Of a stretch of DNA of 64,000 nt, positions 1-8,351 are shown one piece after another; positions within the stretch are counted from its first letter, which is position 1, and each line of letters opens with the position of its first letter. Position numbers and translations under genes: made by a program. This stretch comes from Bacillus sp. REN10 (lineage in GTDB: Bacteria; Bacillota; Bacilli; Bacillales; Domibacillaceae), in assembly GCF_016820555.1 (NCBI RefSeq), contig NZ_JADHDW010000001.1:496001-560000 (forward strand), written 5' to 3'. The notes beneath the pieces are model-generated. The model did no database searches. It worked only from the letters and a program-made list of their open reading frames with translations, and had not been told where the DNA came from.

Positions 1-2
1 AT

Positions 3-602
3 ATTGAAACACCGCAAATAGAGAAGAAATTACCGCAAGTACTCAGCTTGTCTGAAGTGGAAGCGTTAATGGAAGCGCCGGATATATCCACACCGTTCGG
101 ATTGCGCGATCAGGCGATGCTTGAGCTATTGTATGCAACAGGTATTCGGGTCAGTGAGTTAACTTCATTAAATTTAGAAGATATCCACTTAACGATGGGG
201 TTTGTTCGTTGTTTTGGTAAAGGGAATAAAGAACGAATTATACCAATTGGTAAGACAGCCATCGGTGTGTTAGAGGCGTATCTTGAAAACGGAAGGCCGA
301 AATTGCAATCTGCCAAACATACGACCGAAGCGTTATTTTTAAATCATCATGGCAAGCGTTTAACACGTCAAGGATTTTGGAAGATTTTAAAGACCTTGAC
401 TCAAAAATCGAATATCCAAAAAGACTTGACGCCGCATACATTGCGCCATTCTTTCGCTACTCATTTATTGGAGAATGGGGCGGATTTGCGAGCGGTTCAG
501 GAAATGCTTGGCCATGCCGATATTTCAACGACACAAATTTACACACATGTGACGAAAACTCGAATGAAAGATGTGTATACACAATTTCATCCGAGGGCCT
601 AG
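3..602 (+). CDS. xerD: Tyrosine recombinase XerD, 3' part (5' end outside window)
   Basis: Site-specific tyrosine recombinase that, with XerC/CodV, resolves chromosome dimers at dif. The reading frame is open from position 3, with no start in the window, so the N-terminal SAM-like domain is missing here. The visible catalytic domain has the first catalytic Arg (in [10 protein letters not shown]), the HxxR box (HTLRHSF), the second His (LGHADI) and the nucleophilic Tyr (TTQIYTHV) near the C-terminus. A terminator follows, and deoB is next, as in B. subtilis. A TTG at 48 lies inside the gene and is not a real start. Confidence 0.95.
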   Translation: METPQIEKKLPQVLSLSEVEALMEAPDISTPFGLRDQAMLELLYATGIRVSELTSLNLEDIHLTMGFVRCFGKGNKERIIPIGKTAIGVLEAYLENGRPKLQSAKHTTEALFLNHHGKRLTRQGFWKILKTLTQKSNIQKDLTPHTLRHSFATHLLENGADLRAVQEMLGHADISTTQIYTHVTKTRMKDVYTQFHPRA

Positions 603-620
603 CAAAGTCATATAAAATAG

Positions 621-676
621 AGGAAAAGGTTGTCCTGTATCAAGAAATAATTTGATTGGACAGCCTTTTCCTTTTG
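621..676 (+). terminator. Terminator after xerD
   Basis: Inverted repeat AGGAAAAGG (621-629) and CCTTTTCCT (664-672), extended by TGTCC/GGACA, with a long loop and a T-rich 3' side. It separates xerD from the deo operon. Confidence 0.7.
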
Positions 677-723
677 CTTGTACAAAAGCGGTTCCATCAG
701 GTAAAATAAAAGCATAGAAGGTT

Positions 724-762
724 GTCAGACTTCTGACGATTTAACATAGGATTATTCGAATA
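724..762 (+). promoter_or_regulatory. Two short palindromes upstream of deoB
   Basis: GTCAGA-CT-TCTGAC at 724-737 and TATTCGAATA at 753-762 lie 16 bp apart, 47-85 bp before the deoB start. They could be operator half-sites for a regulator of the nucleoside operon. No regulator is known from the sequence, and I see no convincing -35/-10 pair around them. Confidence 0.3.
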
Positions 763-808
763 GAATTAGGGTAATATGTTCAATAAGAGAGAAAAAGGAG
801 GAAGTAAA

Positions 809-1993
809 ATGACAACACCTACATATAAACGCATTCATTTGCTTGTGATGGATTCAGTAGGAATTGGTGAGGCGCCAGATGCCGAGAAATTTAACGACCT
901 AGGAGCAGATACATTAGGTCATATTGCTGAAAAAATGAATGGACTACATATGCCGAATATGGCGAAGCTTGGACTTTCTAACATTCGAGGCATTCAAGGT
1001 GTAGAAAAAGCGAGTGAGCCGCTTGCTTATTATACAAAGATGCAGGAAGCTTCCAATGGAAAAGATACGATGACTGGTCATTGGGAAATTATGGGGTTGA
1101 ATATTGAGACACCTTTTCAAGTATTTCCAGATGGATTCCCAGATGAGCTTATTCAAGAGTTAGAACAGAGAACTGGCAGAAAAGTGATTGGCAATAAGCC
1201 GGCCAGCGGAACTGCGATTTTAGATGAGCTTGGGAAAGAACACATGGAAACAGGAGCGCTAATTGTTTATACATCAGCTGATTCTGTGCTACAAATTGCG
1301 GCGCATGAAGAAGTAGTGCCTTTAAAAGAATTATATCAAATTTGTGAAATTGCAAGAGAACTCACTTTGAATGAAAAATATATGGTGGGCCGTGTGATTG
1401 CTCGTCCATTTATCGGAGAGCCAGGAACTTTTACCCGCACATCGAATCGTCATGACTACGCTTTAAAGCCATTTGAGCGCACAGTGATGAATGAAATGAA
1501 AGATGCGGGGTATGACGTCATTGCGATCGGAAAAATTTCTGATATTTACGATGGAGAAGGTGTGACACAAGCGTTACGGACGACATCAAATATGGATGGA
1601 ATGGACAAGTTTATTCAAACATTTGATCAGCCGTTTACAGGATTAAGTTTCGTTAACCTGGTCGACTTTGATGCGCTGTTTGGACATCGGCGTGATCCGA
1701 TCGGGTATGGAAAAGCGTTGGAAGAGTTCGACGCTAGACTTCCCGAAGTTTTTGAAAAAATGACGGACGATGATTTGTTGATCATTACAGCCGACCATGG
1801 GAATGATCCGATTCACCACGGTACGGATCATACACGTGAATATGTTCCGTTAATTGCGTATTCTACACGCTTCCAATCCGGAAAAGAACTGCCGATTAGA
1901 AAAACGTTCGCTGACATTGGCGCCACAGTAGCTGAGAACTTTCATGTGCAGATGCCGAAATATGGAGAAAGTTTCTTAAAAGACTTAAAATAA
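809..1993 (+). CDS. deoB: Phosphopentomutase
   Basis: Interconverts (deoxy)ribose 1-phosphate and 5-phosphate, sending sugars released by the two downstream phosphorylases into central metabolism. Alkaline-phosphatase superfamily enzyme of 394 residues, the usual length. Metal-binding motifs are visible: [10 protein letters not shown] near residue 15, the [13 protein letters not shown] region holding the phosphorylated Thr, and DHGND and DHTRE near the C-terminus. The ATG at 809 is chosen because AAGGAGG ends 7 bases upstream; the in-frame ATG at 776 lacks a ribosome site. First gene of deoB-punA-pdp. Also called drm in B. subtilis. Confidence 0.96.
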   Translation: MTTPTYKRIHLLVMDSVGIGEAPDAEKFNDLGADTLGHIAEKMNGLHMPNMAKLGLSNIRGIQGVEKASEPLAYYTKMQEASNGKDTMTGHWEIMGLNIETPFQVFPDGFPDELIQELEQRTGRKVIGNKPASGTAILDELGKEHMETGALIVYTSADSVLQIAAHEEVVPLKELYQICEIARELTLNEKYMVGRVIARPFIGEPGTFTRTSNRHDYALKPFERTVMNEMKDAGYDVIAIGKISDIYDGEGVTQALRTTSNMDGMDKFIQTFDQPFTGLSFVNLVDFDALFGHRRDPIGYGKALEEFDARLPEVFEKMTDDDLLIITADHGNDPIHHGTDHTREYVPLIAYSTRFQSGKELPIRKTFADIGATVAENFHVQMPKYGESFLKDLK

Positions 1994-2006
1994 GGGAGAA
2001 AAAACG

Positions 2007-2822
2007 ATGAACTTGGAAAAAATACAACAAGCAACACACTATTTACAAAAGGTAAGTCAAAAAAGCCCGAAAATCGGTTTAATTTTAGGTTCCGGTCTTG
2101 GCGTGCTTGCGGATGAAATTGATGATGCGGTCAAAATTCCTTATAGTGACATTCCTGATTTTCCAGTTTCTACTGTAGAAGGACATGCTGGACAGCTCGT
2201 ATTCGGTACATTATCAGGCAAAGAAGTAGTGGCGATGCAAGGTCGCTTTCATTACTATGAAGGATATTCTTTTGATCAAGTGACATTCCCTGTCCGCGTC
2301 ATGAAAGCGCTAGGTGTAGAAATCGTGATTGTGACGAATGCAGCCGGAGGAGTGAATGAATCTTTTGAGCCGGGAGATTTAATGATTATTACCGACCATA
2401 TTAATATGATGGGCGGCAATCCGCTGATCGGTCCAAATGACAATCGCCTTGGCGTACGCTTCCCAGATATGTCAGAAGCGTATAATAAAGAGCTTCAGCA
2501 ATTGGCAAAGGATATTGCTAGCAACATCAATTTATCCGTCCGAGAAGGTGTATATGTAGGAAATACAGGACCGGTATATGAAACGCCAGCTGAAGTGCGG
2601 ATGGCAAGAATACTTGGCGGTGACGCTGTTGGGATGTCCACTGTGCCAGAAGTGATCGTGGCCCGTCATAGTGAGATGAAAGTGCTTGGAATTTCTTGCA
2701 TTTCCAATATGGCGGCTGGAATATTGGATCAGCCCCTTGCTCATGATGAAGTCATCGAAACAACAGAAAAAGTCAAAGCGGACTTTTTATTATATGTAAA
2801 AGAAATTATTAAATCTATGTAA
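2007..2822 (+). CDS. punA: Purine-nucleoside phosphorylase, trimeric type
   Basis: Phosphorolysis of guanosine- and inosine-type nucleosides to base plus (deoxy)ribose 1-phosphate. 271 residues, typical of the low-molecular-mass trimeric PNP/MTAP family. Motifs include the phosphate loop GSGLG near residue 28, GRFHYYEGY near 80, the TNAAGGVN loop near 110 and [14 protein letters not shown] near 210. It starts 13 bases after deoB with GGGAG upstream, so the two are cotranscribed. Named pupG or deoD-like in some Bacillus annotations. Confidence 0.95.
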   Translation: MNLEKIQQATHYLQKVSQKSPKIGLILGSGLGVLADEIDDAVKIPYSDIPDFPVSTVEGHAGQLVFGTLSGKEVVAMQGRFHYYEGYSFDQVTFPVRVMKALGVEIVIVTNAAGGVNESFEPGDLMIITDHINMMGGNPLIGPNDNRLGVRFPDMSEAYNKELQQLAKDIASNINLSVREGVYVGNTGPVYETPAEVRMARILGGDAVGMSTVPEVIVARHSEMKVLGISCISNMAAGILDQPLAHDEVIETTEKVKADFLLYVKEIIKSM

Positions 2823-2841
2823 AGAGAGGCGCGATCATCAC

Positions 2842-4146
2842 ATGAGAATGGTAGATTTAATTGAAAAAAAGCGTGATGGACATGAATTAACTACGGCCGA
2901 GATTGAATTTATTATTGAGGGCTATACAAAAGGCACGATCCCGGATTATCAAGTCAGTGCTTTATTAATGGCGATCTATTTTCAAGGGATGACAGAAAAA
3001 GAGCGAGCAGATTTAACAATGGCGATGGTCGCTTCCGGTGATCAAATTGATTTGTCAGCTATTGAAGGTATCAAGGTGGACAAACATTCTACTGGCGGGG
3101 TAGGGGATACAACAACGTTAGTATTGGGGCCGTTAGTGGCGGCTGTCGGTGTGCCTGTTGCAAAAATGAGCGGTCGCGGTCTTGGGCATACAGGCGGAAC
3201 AATCGATAAGCTAGAAGCAGCAGAAGGGTTTCATGTTGAAATTACGAATGAACAGTTTATTGAGTTAGTGAATAAAAATAAGATCGCTGTGATTGGTCAA
3301 AGTGGCAATTTAACACCAGCCGATAAAAAATTATATGCGTTGCGTGACGTGACAGGAACGGTAAACAGCATTCCGTTAATCGCTAGTTCGATTATGAGCA
3401 AAAAAATCGCTGCTGGAGCTGATGCGATTGTATTAGATGTGAAAACCGGAGCGGGCGCGTTCATGAAGACGCTGGAAGACTCTCGGGCTTTGGCTCAAGC
3501 AATGGTAAACATCGGGAATCTTGTCGGTCGTCAAACGATGGCGGTGATTTCCGATATGAGCCAGCCGCTAGGATTTGCGATCGGAAATGCGCTGGAAGTA
3601 CAAGAAGCGATCGATACATTAAAAGGAAAAGGACCGAAAGATTTAACCGAGCTTTGCTTAGTACTCGGCAGCCATATGGTGTATGCGGCGGGGAAAGCAT
3701 CCTCTTTAGAAGAAGCTCGTCAAAAACTGGTCGACGTCATCGAAAATGGAGAAGCGTTAGAGAAGTTCCGAGTATTTATTGAAGCTCAAGGAGGAGATGG
3801 ATCCATTGTGGATGATCCGATGAAACTTCCTCAAGCGGCTTATCAAATCGAGCTTCCGGCAAAAGAAGCAGGCTATGTGTCAGCAATTATTGCAGACCAT
3901 GTGGGAACAGCGGCGATGTGGCTTGGAGCTGGACGAGCGACGAAGGAATCGGAAATCGATCTGGCTGTCGGTTTAATGTTAAATAAGAAAATTGGTGACG
4001 AAGTTGAAGTGGGCGAATCTTTAGTCACTATATACAGCAATACGGAAGAGGTAGAGAAAGTAAAAGAAGAACTGTATAAAAGCATTCTTCTTTCCGAAGA
4101 AAAAGTGGATCCGCCTGTACTCGTTCATGAAGAAATGACGAAATAA
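2842..4146 (+). CDS. pdp: Pyrimidine-nucleoside phosphorylase
   Basis: Cleaves thymidine, deoxyuridine and uridine to base plus sugar 1-phosphate. 434 residues, the normal family length. It shows the thymidine/pyrimidine phosphorylase signature: [15 protein letters not shown] (phosphate site) near residue 80 and [16 protein letters not shown] near 110. It lies 19 bases after punA. In B. subtilis pdp belongs to the dra-nupC-pdp operon elsewhere, so here purine and pyrimidine salvage share one operon with the mutase. Confidence 0.95.
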   Translation: MRMVDLIEKKRDGHELTTAEIEFIIEGYTKGTIPDYQVSALLMAIYFQGMTEKERADLTMAMVASGDQIDLSAIEGIKVDKHSTGGVGDTTTLVLGPLVAAVGVPVAKMSGRGLGHTGGTIDKLEAAEGFHVEITNEQFIELVNKNKIAVIGQSGNLTPADKKLYALRDVTGTVNSIPLIASSIMSKKIAAGADAIVLDVKTGAGAFMKTLEDSRALAQAMVNIGNLVGRQTMAVISDMSQPLGFAIGNALEVQEAIDTLKGKGPKDLTELCLVLGSHMVYAAGKASSLEEARQKLVDVIENGEALEKFRVFIEAQGGDGSIVDDPMKLPQAAYQIELPAKEAGYVSAIIADHVGTAAMWLGAGRATKESEIDLAVGLMLNKKIGDEVEVGESLVTIYSNTEEVEKVKEELYKSILLSEEKVDPPVLVHEEMTK

Positions 4147-4159
4147 ATCTATACGTACA

Positions 4160-4190
4160 AAGAAGCATCCTAAAAGGGTGCTTCTTTTTT
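4160..4190 (+). terminator. Terminator of the deoB-punA-pdp operon
   Basis: Stem AGAAGCA(t)CC / GG(g)TGCTTCT with a taaaa loop followed by a run of Ts, 14 bases after the pdp stop. Confidence 0.9.
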
Positions 4191-4245
4191 ATCGTTGGGA
4201 AAGAAACATGTCCAAAAAATTCATGTTATTGTTTCCTAAATATTT

Positions 4246-4273
4246 GTATAAAAATAGGGAAGTTGGAAAAAAT
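4246..4273 (+). promoter_or_regulatory. Probable sigma-F promoter of dacF-spoIIA
   Basis: GTATA (4246-4250), a 14-base spacer, then GGAAAAAAT (4265-4273). This fits the forespore sigma-F pattern (GyATA, then GGnnAnAnT), and dacF-spoIIA is a known sigma-F operon in B. subtilis. The match is by eye. Confidence 0.6.
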
Positions 4274-4318
4274 GGGGGTTATACCGTATGGATAGTTAAC
4301 CACAAGGGAGGTCATTGA

Positions 4319-5497
4319 ATGATGATGCGAAAGTTTCTATTATTTCTTGTCTTTTTACTCATTTGTAATAGTGCACCCACTCTTTCTTTAGCTAATGAGA
4401 CAAATGATAAGTTACCAATCGCAAATAATACGAAGTCCGCTATTTTAATCGAAAAAGACACTGGAACGGTATTGTTTGAAAAAAACAGCCATAAGCCGCT
4501 TCCCCCTGCTTCTATGACGAAAATCATGACGATGCTCCTTATAATGGAAGCGATTGAGGGCAAAAAAATCTCATGGACGGATCGGGTGCGAACGAGTGAT
4601 TTTGCCGCTTCGATGGGAGGATCACAAATCTTTTTGGAGCCTGGAGAAGAAATGAACGTTAAGGAAATGCTTCAAGCGATTGCGATCGGATCAGCTAATG
4701 ATGCCTCTGTTGCTATGGCCGAACGACTTGGCGGTAGCGAGGAAAATTTTGTGAAGATGATGAATAAGAGAGCTAAAGAGCTGGGCTTAAAACACACGCA
4801 ATTTAAAAACGCAACGGGCCTTCCTGAAAAAGGGCACTACAGTTCTGCTCATGATATGGCGTTGATGGCAAAAGCGTTATTAAACCATGAGAAAATTACT
4901 GAATTCACAGGTACATACGAAACTTATTTGCGAGATGGTACGGATAAAAAGTTTTGGCTCGTCAATACGAATCGTTTAATTAAATTCTACCCTGGAGTAG
5001 ACGGGGTGAAAACAGGGTTTACAAACGAAGCGAAATATTGTTTAACGACTTCGGCCAAAAAAGGAAAGATGCGTCTAGTGGCTGTTGTGTTCGGCGCGCC
5101 AACACCGAAAGATCGAAACGCTCAAATTACTAAGATGATGGACTATGGATTTGATCATTATACGTTGACGCCCCTGTATGAAAAAGGCAGGGACATCACT
5201 GATATCAAAGTGGTCAAAGGACATAAAAATAAAGTGTCTTTGCAAACGGGAGAAAATGTATCGATTATCGCTCATAAAGGGGACAAACAAGCAGAGTTAA
5301 AACAACAGCTATATGTAAAGAAAAACATTCATGCTCCGATTAAAAAAGGCACGAAGCTGGGGGAGTTACGCATCAAACGAGAAGGAAAAGTCATTTCAAA
5401 AACGCCATTAATTGCAAAAGAAGATATTCATAAAGCCAGCTGGTGGCAATTTTATAAAAAAGTGTTTCACTATTTCACGAAAACGACGGATTCATAA
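4319..5497 (+). CDS. dacF: Sporulation D-alanyl-D-alanine carboxypeptidase DacF
   Basis: Penicillin-binding protein 5-type carboxypeptidase acting on spore peptidoglycan. N-terminal signal peptide (about residues 1-26), then the active-site triad boxes S65-M-T-K68, SAND near 125 and KTG in GVKTGFT near 230, followed by a PBP5 C-terminal domain. 392 residues, full length. GGGAGG precedes the first of three consecutive ATG codons. It lies upstream of spoIIAA as in B. subtilis, where sigma F reads from dacF into the spoIIA genes. Confidence 0.95.
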   Translation: MMMRKFLLFLVFLLICNSAPTLSLANETNDKLPIANNTKSAILIEKDTGTVLFEKNSHKPLPPASMTKIMTMLLIMEAIEGKKISWTDRVRTSDFAASMGGSQIFLEPGEEMNVKEMLQAIAIGSANDASVAMAERLGGSEENFVKMMNKRAKELGLKHTQFKNATGLPEKGHYSSAHDMALMAKALLNHEKITEFTGTYETYLRDGTDKKFWLVNTNRLIKFYPGVDGVKTGFTNEAKYCLTTSAKKGKMRLVAVVFGAPTPKDRNAQITKMMDYGFDHYTLTPLYEKGRDITDIKVVKGHKNKVSLQTGENVSIIAHKGDKQAELKQQLYVKKNIHAPIKKGTKLGELRIKREGKVISKTPLIAKEDIHKASWWQFYKKVFHYFTKTTDS

Positions 5498-5546
5498 TGA
5501 CGAAGTGAGGCTTCTTTTAGCGAATGTCTACTAGTTTTGTCAAGGA

Positions 5547-5576
5547 GCAGGATTGATAAAGGACGCTGTCGAAATG
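5547..5576 (+). promoter_or_regulatory. Probable sigma-H promoter of spoIIA
   Basis: GCAGGATTG (5547-5555), a 12-base spacer, and GTCGAAATG (5568-5576) match the sigma-H pattern RnAGGAwww - RnnGAATww with one or two differences. The site sits 32 bases before spoIIAA, where the early-sporulation promoter is expected. Confidence 0.6.
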
Positions 5577-5607
5577 CTTCCTATGACTGAAAAAAGGGGG
5601 CTTAATG

Positions 5608-5958
5608 ATGAGCTTAACAGTAGAAATGGAAGTAGTCGATCAAGTTCTTTGTCTTCGTTTAATCGGAGAGTTGGATCACCATACAGCTGAATCGCTCAGA
5701 AAGCAAGCAGACGCAGCCATTGATAGACAAAGAATTCGCCATATTATATTAAACCTCGAAGAATTGACTTTTATGGACAGTTCAGGGCTCGGAGTTGTAT
5801 TGGGGAGATATAAGCAAATTCAGCAAAAAAATGGTGAAATGGTCGTCTGTGCGATTTCTCCCTCCGTGAAAAGGTTGTTTGATTTGTCAGGTTTGTTCAA
5901 AATTATTGGAATGGAAACATCTGAACAACAGGCACTTGAACGATTGGGGGCAGCTTAA
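5608..5958 (+). CDS. spoIIAA: Anti-sigma-F factor antagonist SpoIIAA
   Basis: STAS-domain protein that, when unphosphorylated, binds SpoIIAB and frees sigma F in the forespore. 116 residues. The phosphorylated serine is S58 in MDSSGLG, the same position as in B. subtilis; the LDHHTAE motif is near residue 22. The second of two adjacent ATGs is chosen because it gives the conserved MSL start and lies 7 bases after GGGGG. It is separated from spoIIAB by one base. Confidence 0.96.
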   Translation: MSLTVEMEVVDQVLCLRLIGELDHHTAESLRKQADAAIDRQRIRHIILNLEELTFMDSSGLGVVLGRYKQIQQKNGEMVVCAISPSVKRLFDLSGLFKIIGMETSEQQALERLGAA

Positions 5959-5959
5959 C

Positions 5960-6400
5960 ATGAAAAATGAAATGAATGTTCAATTTAGTGCGGTTAGTCA
6001 AAATGAATCATTCGCGAGGGTGGCCGTTGCTGCTTTCATCGCTCAGTTAGATCCAACCATGGATGAATTAACGGAAATAAAAACGGTTGTTTCTGAAGCT
6101 GTGACAAATGCGATTATTCATGGCTATGAAGGAAACCCAGCAGGCATTGTTTATATATCGGTCATCATTGATGACGGCTTGATCGATCTCGTCATTCGGG
6201 ATGAAGGAATTGGCATGGAAAATGTGGAGGAAGCAAGACAACCATTATTTACAACAAAGCCAGAGTTAGAGCGTTCTGGAATGGGCTTTACGATTATGGA
6301 AAATTTTATGGATGAAGTGGAAATTACCTCACATCAAGGATCAGGCACCGTGATTCGTTTAAAGAAGCAGCTTGCTAATAAAAAAGCATATTGTAATTAA
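5960..6400 (+). CDS. spoIIAB: Anti-sigma-F factor / kinase SpoIIAB
   Basis: Binds and inhibits sigma F and phosphorylates SpoIIAA. GHKL-fold ATPase of 146 residues: N-box E46-AVTN50, G1 box D81-EGIGM86, G2 region RSGMGF near 105. GGGGG lies within the end of spoIIAA just before this ATG, indicating translational coupling. Middle gene of the spoIIA operon. Confidence 0.96.
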   Translation: MKNEMNVQFSAVSQNESFARVAVAAFIAQLDPTMDELTEIKTVVSEAVTNAIIHGYEGNPAGIVYISVIIDDGLIDLVIRDEGIGMENVEEARQPLFTTKPELERSGMGFTIMENFMDEVEITSHQGSGTVIRLKKQLANKKAYCN

Positions 6401-6411
6401 GGGGCCAAGCC

Positions 6412-7170
6412 ATGGATGTTGAAATTAAAAAAAACAAGCCGACTATTTTATCCGATGCTCAGTTAAAGGAGTTAATTAAAGCTAGTCAAGAAGGAAATCA
6501 ACAAGCGCGAGATACGATTGTTGAGAAAAATATGAGACTCGTCTGGTCAGTCGTTCAGCGTTTTTTGAACAGAGGATATGACCCTGATGATTTATTTCAA
6601 ATCGGTTGTATCGGTTTATTAAAGTCCGTTGATAAATTTGATTTAAGCTATGATGTGAAGTTTTCAACTTATGCTGTCCCGATGATCATTGGCGAAATCC
6701 AACGCTTTATTCGGGATGATGGAACGGTGAAAGTGAGCCGCTCTTTAAAGGAAACCGGAAATAAAATCCGCAGGGCAAGAGAGGAATTGCTGAAAAAGTA
6801 TGGCCGGACACCTACGATTCAAGAGATTGCCACTCATTTAGAGATTCCAGCAGAGGAAGCGGTCATGGCACAGGAAGCCGCGCGTTCGCCATCATCGATT
6901 CATGAAACAGTCTACGAAAATGATGGCGATCCGATTACTCTTTTAGACCAAATGGCGGATAAAAATGGCCAGCAGTGGTTTGATCAAATCGCCTTAAAAG
7001 AAGCCATTAGAGAATTGGAGGAAAGGGAGCGGCTGATTGTCTACTTGCGCTATTACAAAGATCAGACGCAAGCAGAAGTCGCTGCCCGACTCGGAATTTC
7101 TCAAGTTCAAGTGTCGAGGCTAGAGAAAAGGATTTTAACAGATATGAAAGAAAAAATGAAATCTACGTAA
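6412..7170 (+). CDS. sigF: RNA polymerase sigma factor SigF (SpoIIAC)
   Basis: First forespore-specific sigma factor. 252 residues of the sigma-70 family: region 2 with the core-binding and -10 motif DDLFQIGCIGLLKSVDKFD (about 60-80), region 3 (about 110-150) and a region 4 helix-turn-helix QAEVAARLGISQVQVSRLEKR near the C-terminus. It lies 11 bases after spoIIAB and is followed by a terminator. Confidence 0.97.
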   Translation: MDVEIKKNKPTILSDAQLKELIKASQEGNQQARDTIVEKNMRLVWSVVQRFLNRGYDPDDLFQIGCIGLLKSVDKFDLSYDVKFSTYAVPMIIGEIQRFIRDDGTVKVSRSLKETGNKIRRAREELLKKYGRTPTIQEIATHLEIPAEEAVMAQEAARSPSSIHETVYENDGDPITLLDQMADKNGQQWFDQIALKEAIRELEERERLIVYLRYYKDQTQAEVAARLGISQVQVSRLEKRILTDMKEKMKST

Positions 7171-7176
7171 ACGATT

Positions 7177-7209
7177 GCGCCGGTTCAACGATGGTTGGCC
7201 GGCTTTTTT
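7177..7209 (+). terminator. Terminator of the spoIIA operon
   Basis: Stem built from GCCGG(T)..CAAC / GTTG..(G)CCGGC with a gatg loop and a T-run, 7 bases after the sigF stop. Confidence 0.8.
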
Positions 7210-7220
7210 ATGGAAAGAAT

Positions 7221-7251
7221 CGCATAAATGGGCAGGCTTGCGCTCATACTA
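7221..7251 (+). promoter_or_regulatory. Sigma-G promoter of spoVA
   Basis: CGCATA (7221-7226), an 18-base spacer and CATACTA (7245-7251) fit the sigma-G consensus (TGMATA, then CATAMTA); the -10 is perfect. The spoVA operon is a known sigma-G target. The promoter overlaps an upstream in-frame ATG (7228) and so supports the downstream start of spoVAA. Confidence 0.75.
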
Positions 7252-7287
7252 AGCACTATAATGATGAAACAGCAAGGTGGGGAAATG

Positions 7288-7911
7288 ATGGAAACTGCCA
7301 TTTTTATTCGGTTGATTCCTCGGATTCACCTCGATATGAATGCGAAAGTAAAGTTAAAAGATATTGCTCAAGTCATTGCGCCAGAACCATTACTGCCAAG
7401 TGTACTCCACATGGACATACATCAGATTACGCCAAAGGATCAACAAATTGTGGTCATTGGAGCGATGACGATCGTGAAGATATTGCTTCAACGATGGCCA
7501 GAAGCAGATATCCAATTTATTGGACCTTCAGAAACAATTATTGATACTGCTGCACCTAAGAGAAAAGATTCTTTTCTTCTTTTTCTATTCGTTTGGTGTT
7601 TATTATTTACAGGTGCTGCGTTAACAATTATGAATTTTCATGAAGACGCCGGCATGCAAGCAGTTCATGTGAAATTATATGGAATCATCACGGGTGAGAG
7701 GAAAGAACATCCACTTATTTTGCAAATTCCGTACTCGATTGGCTTAGGTGTTGGGATGGTTTTATTTTTCAATCATTTATTTAAAAAGAAGTTTAATGAG
7801 GAACCGAGCCCTCTGGAAGTAGAGATCTTTAAATACCAGCAAGATGTGAATCAATATGTTGTATTAAATGAGTATAAAGAAAGCAGGAAGAGCAGTGGAT
7901 ACCGTTCATAA
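7288..7911 (+). CDS. spoVAA: Stage V sporulation protein AA
   Basis: Component of the SpoVA apparatus, which moves dipicolinic acid into the forespore and out of the germinating spore. 207 residues. Soluble N-terminal part, then two membrane segments (about 95-115 and 145-165) around the conserved NFHEDAGM and IITGERK. The ATG at 7288 gives the conserved METAIFIRL start after AAGGTGGGG. The 3' end overlaps spoVAB by 17 bases. Confidence 0.92.
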   Translation: METAIFIRLIPRIHLDMNAKVKLKDIAQVIAPEPLLPSVLHMDIHQITPKDQQIVVIGAMTIVKILLQRWPEADIQFIGPSETIIDTAAPKRKDSFLLFLFVWCLLFTGAALTIMNFHEDAGMQAVHVKLYGIITGERKEHPLILQIPYSIGLGVGMVLFFNHLFKKKFNEEPSPLEVEIFKYQQDVNQYVVLNEYKESRKSSGYRS

Positions 7912-8320
7912 TATGCTTTTAGCCATTCTTGGTTTAGCTGGCGGCTTATCTGTGGGCGTTGGTTATGTTGCCTTTATTACGGTCCTTGGCATTATTCCAA
8001 GGATGATGCAACTGACGAAAACGTTTAGAAAAATCAGAGAGTATGAATGGGCAGTCATTTTAGGCGTACTTGCTGGAACAGTCGGCAGCTTACACCCTAT
8101 TCGACTGGTTGTATCCGCTCTATGGACACTACCTGTCGGTTTGTTAAGTGGAATGTTCATCGGTATGCTGGCGGCTGCATTGACGGAAGTATTGAATGTT
8201 TTTCCGATTATAGCGAAGCGACTCGGTGTTCATAAACATATTTTGGCATTGATTATGGCAATTGTTCTTGGAAAGATCGCAGGTTCATTGTTCCAGTGGC
8301 TGTATTTTGTGTACCAGTAA
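7895..8320 (+). CDS. spoVAB: Stage V sporulation protein AB
   Basis: Small integral membrane protein of the SpoVA complex. 141 residues with about four hydrophobic segments and the conserved ALTEVLNVFPI and GSLFQW motifs. The GTG at 7895 is chosen because AGGAAG lies 4 bases upstream and the length then equals that of B. subtilis SpoVAB. A further ATG at 7913 is possible. The next gene is spoVAF, not spoVAC. Confidence 0.9.
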   Translation: MDTVHNMLLAILGLAGGLSVGVGYVAFITVLGIIPRMMQLTKTFRKIREYEWAVILGVLAGTVGSLHPIRLVVSALWTLPVGLLSGMFIGMLAAALTEVLNVFPIIAKRLGVHKHILALIMAIVLGKIAGSLFQWLYFVYQ

Positions 8321-8351
8321 GCATATATCACGACAGCGAGGGGGGTTATCC

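Noticed and set aside
7191-7544. Open frame of 117 codons overlapping the start of spoVAA
   Set aside because: It lies in another frame of spoVAA, overlaps the sigF terminator and the sigma-G promoter, and gives a low-complexity peptide without a ribosome site.
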